The notes below the pieces were generated by a model, which saw nothing but the letters and a program-made list of their open reading frames with translations, was not told the origin of the DNA and searched no databases. 64,000 nucleotides of DNA, from contig CAXKWD010000006.1 of assembly GCA_964059195.1 (NCBI GenBank), forward strand, positions 5,138,530 to 5,202,529, read 5' to 3'. Both the position numbers and the translations under genes were made by a program. Below are positions 46,318 to 58,109 of this stretch, piece after piece; position 1 is the first letter of the stretch; each line of letters begins with the position of its first letter. Origin of the DNA: Ectobius pallidus. Its lineage: Eukaryota; Arthropoda; Insecta; Blattodea; Ectobiidae.

Positions 46318-47430
46318 ACTTAATGGTTAATAATGGTTTCACGGGCTGTAAGCGGAGTACTGTAAAAGAATATACATCATCCAAGCTTTTGATCACTGAC
46401 ATCTCTGGGAAATGAGTGTGCAGTTTGGGATGAGAGAGCTTATATATGTTTTTTAGTGAAAAAGAAATTTTGTGATTGGAGGAAATAGGTTGGAGAAAAT
46501 TGACCAATCAGAATGAAGGATTTTCATTGGTTGTAAAAAAACATTAAAGAAGCAATCAGTCCAAATCAGGACCAAAGGCTTAGATAGACAACTTAGGGGT
46601 CTGGGGGTTAGAAGCGTTACTTCTGTTGGAGGTGGCCAGTGTTGGTTCTTGGTACAGCTTCAGGGATGGATCCCAGGCTTTGCTGAGGAAGATTCCCCCT
46701 TCTCCGTTGAAATTGTTGGGATGGGACCTTATTTCAATTGCTTCTCTTATGACGCGGTCCCAGTAAGCTGTAGAACTGTGTATGATCGTGGTTCTGTCAA
46801 ACATTGTTCTCTATGGCGTGTTGTGCCATAGTGGATTTTTTCTGGGTAGAATAACCTCATGTTGCGTTGGTGTTCCTGCAATCTCTCCTGTACCGTCCTT
46901 CCAGTTTTACCAATGAAGACGCTGCCACATTTGCAGGGGATCTTATAAATCCTGAAGTCTGTAAGCCTTGTTGGTCTTTCATGGGCCGTAGAAATTGTAG
47001 AATTTTTGTGGGAGGCAATTGTCTTTAAGTTCTTCCTTTTTAGAATTCTGTTCATCTTGTTGGACTGGTTGCCACAGTATGGGATGAATGCTTTTCCTAA
47101 TGGCTGTTGGAGTGATGTGATGAAGGACTCTGCTGATTTCTTGGTGGCTACAGTTTATAAACCTTTATTTATCTCACACTGGTAATGATTTGGACCGATT
47201 GCATCTTCAATGTTTTTACAATCAATAAAAATCCTTCATTCTGCTTGGTCGATATACTCCAACCTATTTTCTCCAATCAGAAAATTTCATTTTCACTCTA
47301 AATCATATATAACTCTCTCATCCCTAACTCCATACTCATTTCCCAGAGATGTCAGTGACCAAAAGCTTGAATGCCTTATATCCTCTTACTCAGCTTATAG
47401 CCCATGAAACCATTATTAGTAATCAGCACG
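46318..47430 (-). mobile_element. Penelope-like element fragment with inverted arms
   Basis: Arms of about 245-250 bp (46318-46569 and 47186-47430) match in inverted orientation: TCATTTCCCAGAGATGTCAG and CAAAAGCTTG occur in both directions, with a TATATAA-containing stretch. Between them is the C-terminal GIY-YIG part of a Penelope-like protein on the minus strand. Confidence 0.8.
46580..47100 (-). pseudogene. Penelope-like GIY-YIG domain, frameshifted
   Basis: The minus strand reads FRIYKIPCKCGSVFIGKTGR followed by TVQERLQEHQRNMRL, a GIY-YIG nuclease with the C-x-C metal-binding pair. Near 46800 a frameshift moves the C-terminus (SSTAYWDRVIREAIEIRSH) to another frame. The RT is missing, so the copy is inactive. 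Confidence 0.8.
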
Positions 47431-47640
47431 GAGAAAGCCCCAAGTCTTACATTTTAAATTCTTGCTGGTATTTGACGGGAATGCATTAATATATATATAT
47501 ATATATATATATTGTTTTAATAGAATTGAATGCAAAATGTCCCAAAATACATTAAGTAAACAACAAATATAACTTTATTGGTACAGACCACAAGAACTCT
47601 TAAAATACTGTCGTTAAAGAAAAACTTAAACATGACTCAC

Positions 47641-47760
47641 CGATTTAGTTCCATTAGACGCTCCTGCAAGGAGTTCATGGTGTGAAAACGTGTATCAAGT
47701 TGTTTAATTTCTTGGGGTACCACTTGGAGAAGGTCAAACAGATGTGGCCCATAGATTACC
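47641..47760 (-). CDS. candidate internal exon of an unidentified host gene
   Basis: The minus-strand acceptor TTTCTTATAG is followed by 120 bases that read VIYGPHLFDLLQVVPQEIKQ and then LDTRFHTMNSLQERLMELNR, and end at the donor GTGAGT. One base precedes the first codon and two follow the last. The sequence is amphipathic and heptad-like in its second half, as in a coiled coil. Composition and splice sites are clearly unlike the surrounding repeats. I do not recognise the protein. It points to a host gene on the minus strand spanning this region with introns filled by mobile elements. Confidence 0.6.
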
Positions 47761-48006
47761 CTATAAGAAAGTAGAGATGCCTAGACCAATCATAATTCAT
47801 TCATAGATGGAAGAAAGAAGAGGCATTGAAAAGGAAAAAAGTCTATAAAGGTATGGAGTTAATCATGGAAATCTTACTCCTAGAAACAGAGAAATGATGC
47901 AACCTAAATTGAAATACATATGGACCAGGAACGGTCGTATCTTGATCAGAGAGTCGGACACTTCCCCTTTATTCAGCATCAGCAGTGACTCTGATATTTT
48001 TAAGTA

Positions 48007-48626
48007 CACTGGCAGGCAAAACAACCGATCACTATAAAATTTGTTGTAAGTTTAAGATTAAACATAATTTTGATTGAATGTTTATAATTGTTGTTGGTGA
48101 GGATGAATTATTATTTTTATTGGACCATTAGCTGTAGATACAGAATATCTGCTTTCTTCATATCTTCACTTTGTCACCAAACAAAACAAAAAAACATCAC
48201 AATAGGGCGATTCCAATCTGATTATCTGCACTATCTTGCCATATATATTGCAAGGTGTTTCATTGTTGTATTGCGTCATTTCCTTCCAAACTGAACAGAA
48301 ACTGTCTCCCTTCGCATCGAAGTGATTCTGTCAGTAAGTTTAGTTGAAATTATGCCTGTCAGTCCTGAAGACGTTGCCAAAGCTGTTGCTCTAATTAATG
48401 ATGGACGTAGCCTGCGTTATGCCACTGCAACCTTAGGCTCACCATTCACCACGGGGCAAGAGGCAACATGGGGAATTTAGTGTGAAATGTGTCATTAAAT
48501 TATAATCTTAAAAACGTATACAATTGGAGTTATTTTATTTCAAGCACTAGGGCTACTACATAATTTTTATTTGAACTTAATTTTTTTAAATTTCTTTAAG
48601 TGATCGGTTTGCTTTGCCTGTCAGTG
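48007..48626 (+). mobile_element. Tc1/mariner-derived deletion element
   Basis: The ends CACTGGCAGGCAAAACAACC and, inverted, CACTGACAGGCAAAGCAAAC both continue CGATCACT and both abut TA (48005-48006, 48627-48628). At 620 bp it keeps only the start of the transposase. Confidence 0.85.
48352..48440 (+). pseudogene. Tc1-like transposase N-terminal helix-turn-helix remnant
   Basis: The frame MPVSPEDVAKAVALINDGRS followed by LRYATA matches the first helices of Tc1-like transposase DNA-binding domains. After about 30 codons homology stops at the internal deletion. Confidence 0.75.
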
Positions 48627-48634
48627 TATAAATG

Positions 48635-48985
48635 TATTAGAATGTTTGAATGTTTGAATGTTTTTATTAGTAGTCATTAACATCAAGCAAGATGTTCTGG
48701 ACATTGTCAAGATAAAATACAATACATATTCCAATACAGTATGCTAGAATTACAATAAAAAATTAAAAGATATTTAAAATACCAGGACAGCATTCAAAGT
48801 ACTCATTAACATTGTAAAATGGGTTTTGAGTCAACCATTTAAACACTTCATCTTTAAAATAACTGAAAGATACAGTATTTGCCCTTTGGGGCAGTTTATT
48901 AAATAATGACACAGCCATCTGATCAAAAGAGTTCTTGGATTTTGTTAATCTAACAGGAGGCCCAAGAAGCAAGTGATTGAAACTA
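48635..48985 (-). pseudogene. LINE C-terminal fragment
   Basis: The minus strand encodes NSFDQMAVSLFNKLPQRANT and FKWLTQNPFYNVNEYF, the tail of a Jockey/CR1-like RT protein. The 3' end carries an 8 bp repeat tail (GAATGTTT on the plus strand, 48638-48665). Confidence 0.7.
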
Positions 48986-49143
48986 AGAGATACGAGTATT
49001 ATGGCTTAATTAATAATATCAAACTTTTTAAATCTCTGAATGAATATGGATTCATCTTTTAACATTTCTGAATATAAATATGATTATATAGCACAAAGCA
49101 AACAGAATAGTCATTTGTTAAATAACATGACCTTAAGTTACTA

Positions 49144-49561
49144 CCATATTTTTCGGACCATAAGGCGCAACTTGATTTTAGCGTGGAAATTTAAGGGAAA
49201 AAAGTTTAATGTGATTCTGCACGAAATTTCGTGGAATTCTGAAAATATTTTTACACCATCTCACAATCAATACAACATATTTTTTATGAAATAACCCGAC
49301 GTTTCTTTCTTTTTGCATTGTATACCTCGCTTCCCACTACTCTCATTTTATGACTGTCACAAGTACACCGATGTACAGTCTGAGCCACAATTTACAATTC
49401 ATTTATTGCTGTACAACACCTTGTTTATGATTTTGGTAATAGGCCTATTTACTGTAATTTTATTTCATTATTTTTTTTTAGTTTACTTTGGACCATTAGT
49501 CGCACTCAACTTTCAAGGCTCTGTTTTCAAGTAAAATGGTCTTATGGTCTGAAAAATACGG
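49144..49561. mobile_element. short TIR element (MITE-like)
   Basis: CCATATTTTTCGGACCATAA at the left and, inverted, CCGTATTTTTCAGACCATAA at the right define a 418 bp element. No coding content; target duplication not certain. Confidence 0.6.
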
Positions 49562-50041
49562 TCCATAGCTTGAGAAATAAATTAGACTATAGATTTCTAC
49601 TATCTAAGGTGATGTTCTAGTTTTTACAGAAACTTGGATTGCATTAAATGATATAGGTTTTTTTTTCTTCCAATTCATTGGCTTTTTGGGCTTCCAATAA
49701 AAATTAGAGACCTGGTGTAGCTATTCTGTTGGAAATTAAAATTTCTTCTTCTTCTTATTCCTTTCAGGGTTTAGGTCAATGCGACCTGTTCCGGTCTCAA
49801 GTCCATCGTTTTCTTGGTCATCCTGGCGTTCTTTTCCCGTATGGCTTATAAGAAGTGATTATTTTAGGTAATCTCGTTTTTTCCATCCTGTCCAAATGTT
49901 CTTTCCATTGGTTATTATATTCCTCTATTTTATCTTGTATAGAGAATATTTCTAGTTCACGTCTTATTGAATCATTGTGCAACCTTTTACCGATCTTAAA
50001 AATTTCATTTCAGTGGCTTGAATATGTGTATATCTTTTTTG

Positions 50042-51544
50042 TTAATACCCAAAATTCAGACCCATACAATAGAACAGGAACTGCCAAAATCTGAGCTGAG
50101 TTTCTTTCCGAGTTTTCTTGAGAATTCTTCTTATAGTACCACACATCATTTGATAGCGGTTTAATTTATTTTGTATGTCCCAGTCATAACTATAAGTTAT
50201 ATCAAATCCAAGGTAATTGAAATGTGATGTCTGTTCTATTATTTCCTTGTTTATTACTATTTTTGCTCTGACTGGGAATTTGCCTTGAAAAGCCATCACT
50301 TTTGTTTTTGAGGTTGATATTTTAATATTATAATCACGCCCTAATTGACTCAATTTGTAAAGAGCTCTTTGCAAATCATCCTCAGACTCCTGAATAATCA
50401 CCAGATCGTCTGCATACATTAAAATATTCATATAAATTTCCTTATCTATTTTTATTCCTTTTGGGCTTACCTCCTTCCATTTCCTTATCAGGTCGTCAAA
50501 ATATATATTAAACAATGTAGGTGATAATGTACACCCTTGTCGTACACCTTGGTTTGTTAAAATTTCATCTCCGATATTATCCGAGTTAAGGATAATTTTC
50601 GTGCAATTATAAAGACTCTTTATTCCCTCTATAAGCTGGATAGGGTATCCTCTTGTATTCATTATATCCCACAATCTCCTTCTTATAACCCTATCGAAGG
50701 CTTTTTCAAGGTCTACAAATGCCAGATATGTAAGTAAATTAAATTCTCGCCTTTTTTCTATTGTCTGTCTCATAATGAATATACTGTCCGAGCATGACCT
50801 TCCTTGTCTAAAGCCATTCTGTTCTTCTGAAAGCAATGTGTCAGCTATAGGTTTTAATCTGTTATTTAATATTCCAGCATATACTTTATATGTAGAGTTG
50901 AGTATACTAATTCCTCTATAATTGCCTGTTTTATCCATGTCTCCTTTTTTGAAAATAGATATCACATTTGCTATAAGCCATAATTTGGGTATTTCTTTGT
51001 TTATCCAACACATGTTAAAAATATGTAGTAACCTTAATTTTAACAATAAGCCTCCATGCTTCAATAGTTCTGCATTTATATTATCGGGACCGGGAACTTT
51101 TCTGCACTTCAGTTTTCTTATTGATGTTTCTAATTCATCCATTGTGATTAGATCAAATCCTTCAATTGCTTTGTTTGCTGGGGTATGAACCTGTTCATTC
51201 TCATCAAACCATAGCTGTGTATAATGTTTCCTCCATACTTCTGGTTCAATAACATTTATATTGGCAGTATCTTTCTCTGTCTTATTTAAATTCCTTAATA
51301 TCTTAAATGCAAAATCCTGCCTTCCATATACATCATATTCAACATACCCTACAAATTTATCCCAGCTCTCTCGATGTGCTCTCTGAACTATCGATTTTGC
51401 ATAATTCCTGGCCTGTATGTAGTTTTCCTTTGATTCGTCATCATTTTTTTGTAGGTATATTCTGTATGTTTTTTGCTTTTCTCGGATTGCATTTTCTATA
51501 TCTGAGTTCCAAATTTTTAACCCTCTTTTTCTTTTCCACTTTTT
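50042..51544 (-). pseudogene. LINE reverse transcriptase domain
   Basis: The frame covers a linker, then KCRKVPGPDNINAELLKHGG, NYRGISILNSTYK, EEQNGFRQGRSCSDSI, LAFVDLEKAFDRV, NQGVRQGCTLSPTLFN, the catalytic MYADDLVII and FNYLGFDITY. All core RT motifs are present. From about 50042 the C-terminus is shifted out of frame: IHIFKPLK, RRELEIFSIQ and EHLDRMEKTRLPK lie in different frames down to 49800. RTE-clade assignment is tentative. Confidence 0.85.
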
Positions 51545-52093
51545 TTATTTTCCAATCGCTTCTTGTGCCGCTTTAATAATGCAATTTTTTATGTTTTCCC
51601 ATTCTGTATTTATTTCAGTTACAGTCTCAGTTCTTATTAAGTACCTGTTAAGTCTCTGCTGGTACAAATCTCTAATAGATTGATTTCTTAACAATCCTAT
51701 TTTAAATATTGTATTATCCACTTTACTTGATTGGTTAATTTTATTTGTAACATTTTTCCATCTTGCAATCAAGCCTACTTTTGCCATGACTAAATAATGG
51801 TCACTGTTTATGTCACTTCCTCTATAAACCCGTATATCCTGAGTAAATTTAGCTGCCTTTACATTGCCGATTATATAATCTATAATTGAACGATGGCCTC
51901 TATTACTCCACGTATATTTATGTATTTCTTTCTTCCGAAAAAAGGTGTTCATTACTTTTAACTTATTATATGTACAGTATTGCCTTAACAGAGTACCATT
52001 ACTATTGAGGGTCTCTTCTCCACATGTACCAATTACATCTTTTATGGGCAATTTGCCAACCCTTGCGTTTAAATCTCCTGCTATATATATCAT
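51545..52093 (-). pseudogene. LINE endonuclease, C-terminal part
   Basis: MIYIAGDLNARVGKLPIKDV, TWSNRGHRSIIDYI and SDINSDHYLVMAKV are the GDxNA, DYI and SDH motifs of AP-like endonucleases of LINEs. The frame ends in TAA at 51545-51547 and continues in the same frame through 51544-51143 into the RT. A single nonsense codon therefore separates the two domains. Confidence 0.8.
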
Positions 52094-52329
52094 ATCCGTT
52101 TTGTTGATTTGGTTATAGTAAAATTACTCAGAAGTCTCAAGTGAAATTAAAATTTCTCAATAAAATAAATGGTGCAAAAATATGTTGCACAAACTTTCTC
52201 GCATATACGTGTTAAAGGCTAGTACAGGCAAAAGTAAATTAAAGAGAGAATTAAATTTTACTTATTACATTTTCATAAAACTGACAAGTATCTACGAAAG
52301 CATCAGGGTCGATCTTTATGTTCAATGCT

Positions 52330-53860
52330 TTTACCCTCTTTGGGGTAAGTTGAACCAGTCATTTCTTTGTGTGTCGTTCCTTCCTAAGTGCCCAGTATTT
52401 CTTCATTCTTTCTGATCTTCTTTTCCTCTCTTCTTCCGAGATAACAGGTTTGGATTTCAGTGTCAACCTGTCTTGGAACCTTGTATTTTCGTTTTTAATT
52501 ATTATTTTAGCCGTCCGATTGAGTAGTGAATTTTCTGTAATTTTTAACTCGACTAGGTCTTTCTCAGTTTTTTTTTAAACCAGTTGGGTTTTGTTTTGCA
52601 GTTGCGGAAGAAGTCAAAGATTTGTTTGGTTAATCTAACAGAGTCCGTTCTGAGAAGATGACCATAGAAATGTATCCTCCTTTTTCGCATAGTATCTGAA
52701 AGTTTTTCCATTTTCTTGTAGAGGGTTTCATTCTTGATGTATATCATCTTATTATCCTGAAATTTTGGTCCTATGATTTTTCTTAAAATTGTCCTTTCCT
52801 TTAGTTCAAGTTTCTCCATCTGACCTTTGAAATTCATGTTTAGCGTTTCTGCCGCGTACAGTGCTTCTGGTTTAATTACTGTTCTGTAATGTTTAATTTT
52901 TGACCCCATGAAAGGAATTTCTTGTTGTATGTATCTTTTTTGTTAGTTGAAAGGCCATTTCAACTATTGATTGCATTGTTTTGCATTCCACCACATTCCA
53001 ACTGATCCATTCTCTGAGATACTTGAATTCTTTTACTATTTCTATTTTTTGTTTTTGTATTTTTAGGTACGGACGTGGGTGTTTGTTGATTGTCATGATT
53101 TTGGTTTTTTCAAAGGAAATGTGAAGACCTATTTTAGCTAGTTCAAGTATTTGTTCTCTTGCTTCCTCCATAGTTTCAGCAACTAAGGCTGCAAAGGCAA
53201 TACAATTTATTTTAAGGTTCTTCTTTTTGCAACCCAGTCTTATTCCACTATTTGTATTTTTGTTCCATTCTCTTACTACTTTCTCAAGTGCACAATTGAA
53301 CAATAACGGTGACAGCCCATCTCCCTGTCGCACTCCTGTTCTTATTTTGAATGGATCTGATAGTTCACCCATGAATTTAACTTTTGAAAACGTCTTTGTG
53401 ATAGTCGCTTTTATAATATTAGTTTTCTTATCCAAACCCATTTCCTCCAGGACTGATAAAAGGGATTCTCTATCAGTGGAATCATATGCTTTTTGAAATC
53501 AATGAAGGAGATTACGTACTTCTTTGCCCTTGATTTTTTATATGCCATAATGTGTTTGAGGTTTATTATTTGTTCAGAGCATGACCTACCCTTTCTAAAA
53601 CCTCCCTGGTATTCTCCAAGTTGTGGGTCCAATTGTGGCTAAAAGTACTTTGGAAAGAATCTTGTATGTTACATCCAATAACGATATTCCCCTATAGTTA
53701 TTTGGGTCTGTTTTCAAGCCTTTCGTGTAAATAGGGTGGATGATAGCTGTTTTCCACTCTTTCCACATTTTATCGAAAACACATTGCAGGGATGTAATTG
53801 CATTTTTGTCAGCTTTTTTCCACAGTTCGGCCACAATAAAATACATAAGAAACCTTGTTA
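52330..53860 (-). pseudogene. second LINE reverse transcriptase, frameshifted
   Basis: Four overlapping pieces follow in order: NNYRGISLLDVTYKILSKVL (53595-53846), GGFRKGRSCSEQI and FIDFKK (53411-53632), RTGVRQGDGLSPLLFN to FKYLREW (52893-53441), and the C-terminus (52553-52909). A shifted tail KSKPVISEEERKRRSERMKK runs down to about 52340. The catalytic YADD position reads FAALVAE, so both essential Asp residues are lost. It is a distinct family from the neighbour at 49741-52115. Confidence 0.8.
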
Positions 53861-54628
53861 ATGTGCCAATTCATTTAATGCCAATGAATATAAGGTAAGA
53901 TTTTTACAAAATATATCTTGCAATGATTTCTTTTCAGTTGCAGAATTTATTTTGAACTTGCGTGAATGTTAGAAAAATTATTTAAGAAACATACTGTACT
54001 GTATTTCCAAGAAGTGAGTGTAAATGTAATGTGGTGGAATGTTAAGAAGTCGGACAGCCTGTGTGATGGTGGAGCAGGTAGAAAGAGGCCTTCATACAAT
54101 GAGACATTCCAGTGGCTGTTAAACACTACACTACAATTACTCGTAAGATTGTCAAAATGAAGAAAGCTGTTGTTATACTTCAAGAGAAACGAGAAGTTTG
54201 TGAATACAGATTTCCAAAGACTAGAGAGCAGGCTATTGCATCACATTTTTTATTACTCTGGAAAAACTGTTAGCCTGAGAATTACTGTACAGTATTTTAT
54301 CTTGTGCTAAAGTTCTCTATTTGCCTTTTATTTAATTTTTCTTTCATAATGTAGTACAGTAAATTATTGCAACACTGTAATATGCCAATTTTTATTTTAA
54401 AAATTATCTTTCACCCTCGCTTTGTGCCACTAGATGTTAGAGAACTGATGGTGGCATTATATCGAGGGTTGACTGTCATTTAAAACTGGAATATAAGAAA
54501 CTCAGAAATATGGTTACTTCAAAAAAGAGAATTCTAAAAAGGAAATATGAGGAATGTTTAGAAAACATGATAATCTACAATATAGCTGAATTGATTCTTC
54601 TTTATTGCATGATTATCACTTACTTGAC
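53861..54628. other. no gene seen
   Basis: AT-rich; short frames at 53966-54160 have no recognisable domain. Confidence 0.4.
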
Positions 54629-54868
54629 TTACTTCCTGTCGTCCCTCGCATCAACAAAGCATCTCCATCTGGTTTTGTTAACCTCCTTTGCTACCACGTG
54701 TACAGATCTTCGCCACATTTTCTGGGTCTCCCTCTCCTCCTTGTTCCAGTCCAATGCCTCCCTCTCAGTGTACGCCCAATCCCTTTCCATTTCCATCACA
54801 ATCTCAGTCTCTCTTGTCCTTCTCCAGAGTTCATGATTGGAGATTACTTCCGGCCAATAAATGCTCAT
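54629..54868 (-). pseudogene. LINE C-terminal fragment
   Basis: The minus strand reads ISNHELWRRTRETEI, then EREALDWN and WRRSVHVVAKEVNKTRWRCF, a worn copy of the C-terminal segment that follows the RT in insect LINEs (WRRT…, RQALKWNP…, WRRTVE…RWRSFV). Confidence 0.6.
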
Positions 54869-54964
54869 AATCTCTCGAAGACAGCAGTTGACAAAGTCTG
54901 AAATTCACAGATATGGAAATTGAAATGTGATAGCTAACATAACATAACAAACATTAGTAGGTAT

Positions 54965-55620
54965 ATTGGAGATTTTGTAAAGTGTTCGTTTCAGGCGGGA
55001 AAAGTTCCCAAAAGTTGTAAAATTTATGTGTAATTCCAGCATTTAAAACCAGTGATAGAAACAACCCAAACAATTATCTACCTGTTTAAATTTTACCAGT
55101 AATATCAAAGATTTTAGAGAAGTGTATGAAGAAAAAGTTAGTTGCATATCTCGAAAAAACAGATTTTATGTATAGATTTCAATATGGGTTCCGTTAATCT
55201 TCCTCTACTGTAAATGCTGCGGTGGATTTTATTATTAAAATTGAAGCTTCAGATAAAAATAAATTTGCACGTGGACCTTTTAAAGATCTAAAAAAAAGCT
55301 TTCGATATAGTTAGTAATTCTATTCATTTAGAAAACTACAAGCAGTTCGAATTAGAGGTTCTGAAGTTATCTGAGTGATCGATCCAATACATTACAATTA
55401 ATGGTTTGGACAGTGATTCTCATGTAATAAGTTATGGAGTTCCGCAAGAATCTGATTTGGGACTACTGCTTTTCTTAATTTATATCAATGATATAAGCAA
55501 AATATATCTGAATGGTACAGTCACAATGTTTGTGGATGATATAACCATATTTAATGTGAACGATTCTATTGATGCTGTAATGAATAATATGCAAAAGGAC
55601 CTCAAAATCTTATAAGAATG
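54965..55620 (+). pseudogene. Jockey/CR1-like LINE RT fragment, plus strand
   Basis: Broken by several stops, the plus strand still shows PVISKILEKCMKKKLVAYLE, FQYGFR, YGVPQESDLGLLLFLIYIND (a worn QGSVLGPLLF motif) and MFVDDITIF (the YADD box as FVDD). It is the only LINE fragment in the window on the plus strand. Confidence 0.7.
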
Positions 55621-55748
55621 GTTAGCGTCCAATAAATGATCTCTAAATGCCCAAAACACAGTATATTTATAATATTTCATAAACCTTCAAATATTCTGAA
55701 CATTATCGTAATATTTAGGAAGTTTATACAATGAAGTAATTATTATAT

Positions 55749-56505
55749 AAAAATAATAATGAAATGGATTGTAACACACTAACTTCACTAGAATTGTCAC
55801 TAACCTGGTGAGGATACTGACACCAACAAACAGGGCCGTGGAGAGAAAGCAAGGGCCCCAGGGACAATTTTCCCGGGCCCCCTTCAAATATTAAATTCAC
55901 CAATGAAACCCAACCCAACCTCGCCCTTTATAATGTATGTAACAAAAATATTATGTATTGATATTATATAATTATGGTATCGGTACTTTGTGAGATTGTG
56001 TGGTAGACGGGAAAATATCTGTTTGTCTGTCTATGTGTCTGTAAGCGGGATAGCTCAAATAAGCTTTATCGGATTTTCATAAAACTTGGTATGTATGTAC
56101 AAACATTAATCTTTTGAAAATTATTATTTTAAATGCCGAACGTTAGTGGGGTCTACTGTTGAGTCCAAAAGGATTTCTGCTTCTACTTTTTCAAAAAATA
56201 GCAATTTTTCTTCAAGAATAATCTGTTTCAGACTAACTGATTAAATCCTTGTCACCGTTATACGACAGGACAATGCAGTTAAAATAAACACATAAAACAT
56301 AACTTAAGCTGCTTATTGACTTATGACCAATTTTATTTTAGAGTAAATTTAGCCCCGGCTGCCCCTCTTTCTCGTCGGGCCTGCCAACAAACCAGCAGAT
56401 GGAGTCTAGCTGAGAATGAATGAGGATGCCATTCGAAACTGCAGTCCAGGTTAGTGACAATTTTAGTGAAGTTAGTGTGTTACAATCCATCTCATTATTA
56501 TTTTT
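55749..56505. mobile_element. foldback element with 60 bp inverted ends
   Basis: The 60 bp ends (55749-55808 and 56446-56505) match with two or three differences through ATGGATTGTAACACACTAAC and TTGTCACTAACCTGG. There is no transposase. Confidence 0.75.
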
Positions 56506-57843
56506 AGATTCTAAACATCGATTCTGTGATGTACCTGGACAGCAAGTATCAAGTGCAAAGTACGAGACGAATCCATAAAGTAAGTTTCCCTAGGGCCGTT
56601 TACAGAAACAATTTCACTACAAGTTTTTGTTGTTTTATGCCTTCTTATATGCTTGAAATTATTGTAACTGGAAAAGCAATAAAATGCACTCGATAACGCA
56701 CTAATTTGTAAAACCTTTTTTCTAATAATAATAAAATTGTTTCAGCCAAAATCGCTACAAAATGGTAAATTTTAACGTTAAATTTTATATAAAACGCTAA
56801 CTTTTATTTTTAAAATGCTAAATCTTTATTTTTTAGTTGCTAAAATCTACCATCCCTAATTATAGGCCTATAATGATTGCCAAGATATTGCAGAAGACCA
56901 ATTTATATCTCCACTACTGTATTTCTGTTGGTTATAAATAGACCTGGGATTTTAGGATCTAAAAAAATTAGTTTTAGGCACCTAATATAGGCTTTTAAAA
57001 GAGAAAATAGGCACTTAAAATATGCTTTAAAAATGTGTAAATAGATAGAAAAAAGACTTTAAAATATGACAATATATACTTAAACTGTAATATGGCCTTT
57101 TTTTACTGCAAGAAACGTGGAATGCCTATTTTTAACAGAATTTACTGCAAAATTAGGCATCACGAACTATATTCACTTAAACAGATGTTCTTTCACTAGC
57201 AACTTGACACAGTAGTCCTTCCTCCTTAATCCTCCCCCTCCCCGTCAGTCAGCATTCCTTTAGCGACAACTGTTTTGAATAATCAAGTTTCTGTAAAAAC
57301 CCACCTCTGCTATTCTGCTTTTCATTGAGGGATGTCCTTTATAAGTTAGTAAAAATTACAGAAGTTGAATTTTATTTTAAATGTACAAAATAGGCATTTT
57401 AGACACTTATGGCCAAGTGCACCGACAATGATTAGTGTAATCAGCGTATATAATTTCTTCCTAACCTATGATTAGGGAAAGTTATGGAGCATCAACCTCG
57501 ATTAGTGTCGAAATCGCCGATTACCGTTGATTAAACTTAAACAGTCAAAATCGGGCGGTTACTGAGGCTAAACAATGATTAGCAGTTTGCTGAAATGGCG
57601 GGGTCGACTTGGAAACAATAGATGAGACTCTCTTCTTCTCATATTTCTCTTTTCAGACGAATTAGGCCTCGATATTAATGTTATTAGTATCATAATACCA
57701 TTTTTCCGAACTGAACAGTACAATAAATATTATATAAACACATCTCATAGACCTAAAAAGACAATTTTAACTTTCGAAGCGCAACACAAGAGAAGCCTGA
57801 ATGCTTCACATGGCCAACATTCAAGCGATGTTCCTAACATCGT

Positions 57844-57911
57844 TCGTGGCTGAGTGGTTATAGTACTGAGCTGTGGTGCAGGAGGTCCCAGGTTCAATCC
57901 CCGGTCGCGAC
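57844..57911 (+). repeat. tRNA-like sequence (SINE head or tRNA pseudogene)
   Basis: TGGCTGAGTGGTTATAG resembles a tRNA A box and GGTTCAATCCC a B box, spaced as in a tRNA. The anticodon stem does not form, so it is not called a functional tRNA gene. Confidence 0.55.
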
Positions 57912-57998
57912 TAATTATTTTTTTATCCTAATATTTTTTAAGTTCAATTAGTGTACCGGTACTGTATGAAATTTTAAGAATTCACTGTCAATAATCAT

Positions 57999-58105
57999 AG
58001 TAATAATAATAGTAATATTAAAATTAATAGTAATAATAATAGTAATAGTAATAATAATAGTAATAGTAATAATAACAAACATTAATAACAATAATAATAA
58101 TTGTT
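57999..58105. repeat. (TAATAATAG)n-type low-complexity repeat
   Basis: TAATAATAGTAATAG variants fill this stretch. It borders the 3' end of the LINE fragment at 58110-58440 and may have grown from that element's tail. Confidence 0.8.
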
Positions 58106-58109
58106 TTAA

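Larger units (their letters stand above)
49741..52115 (-). mobile_element. RTE-like LINE, 5'-truncated
   Basis: From 52115 downward the minus strand gives the end of an endonuclease, a linker, a complete RT and a degraded C-terminus, ending in a GAA-rich 3' tail (TTCTTCTTCTTATTCC on the plus strand at 49742). The first half of the endonuclease is missing. Confidence 0.8.

Noticed and set aside
46318..47430. Hammerhead ribozyme in the Penelope arms
   Set aside because: No clear CTGANGA...GAAA core was seen by eye; needs a covariance search.
57844..57911. Functional tRNA gene
   Set aside because: A and B boxes are present but the anticodon stem does not pair, and it lies inside nested repeats; kept only as tRNA-like.
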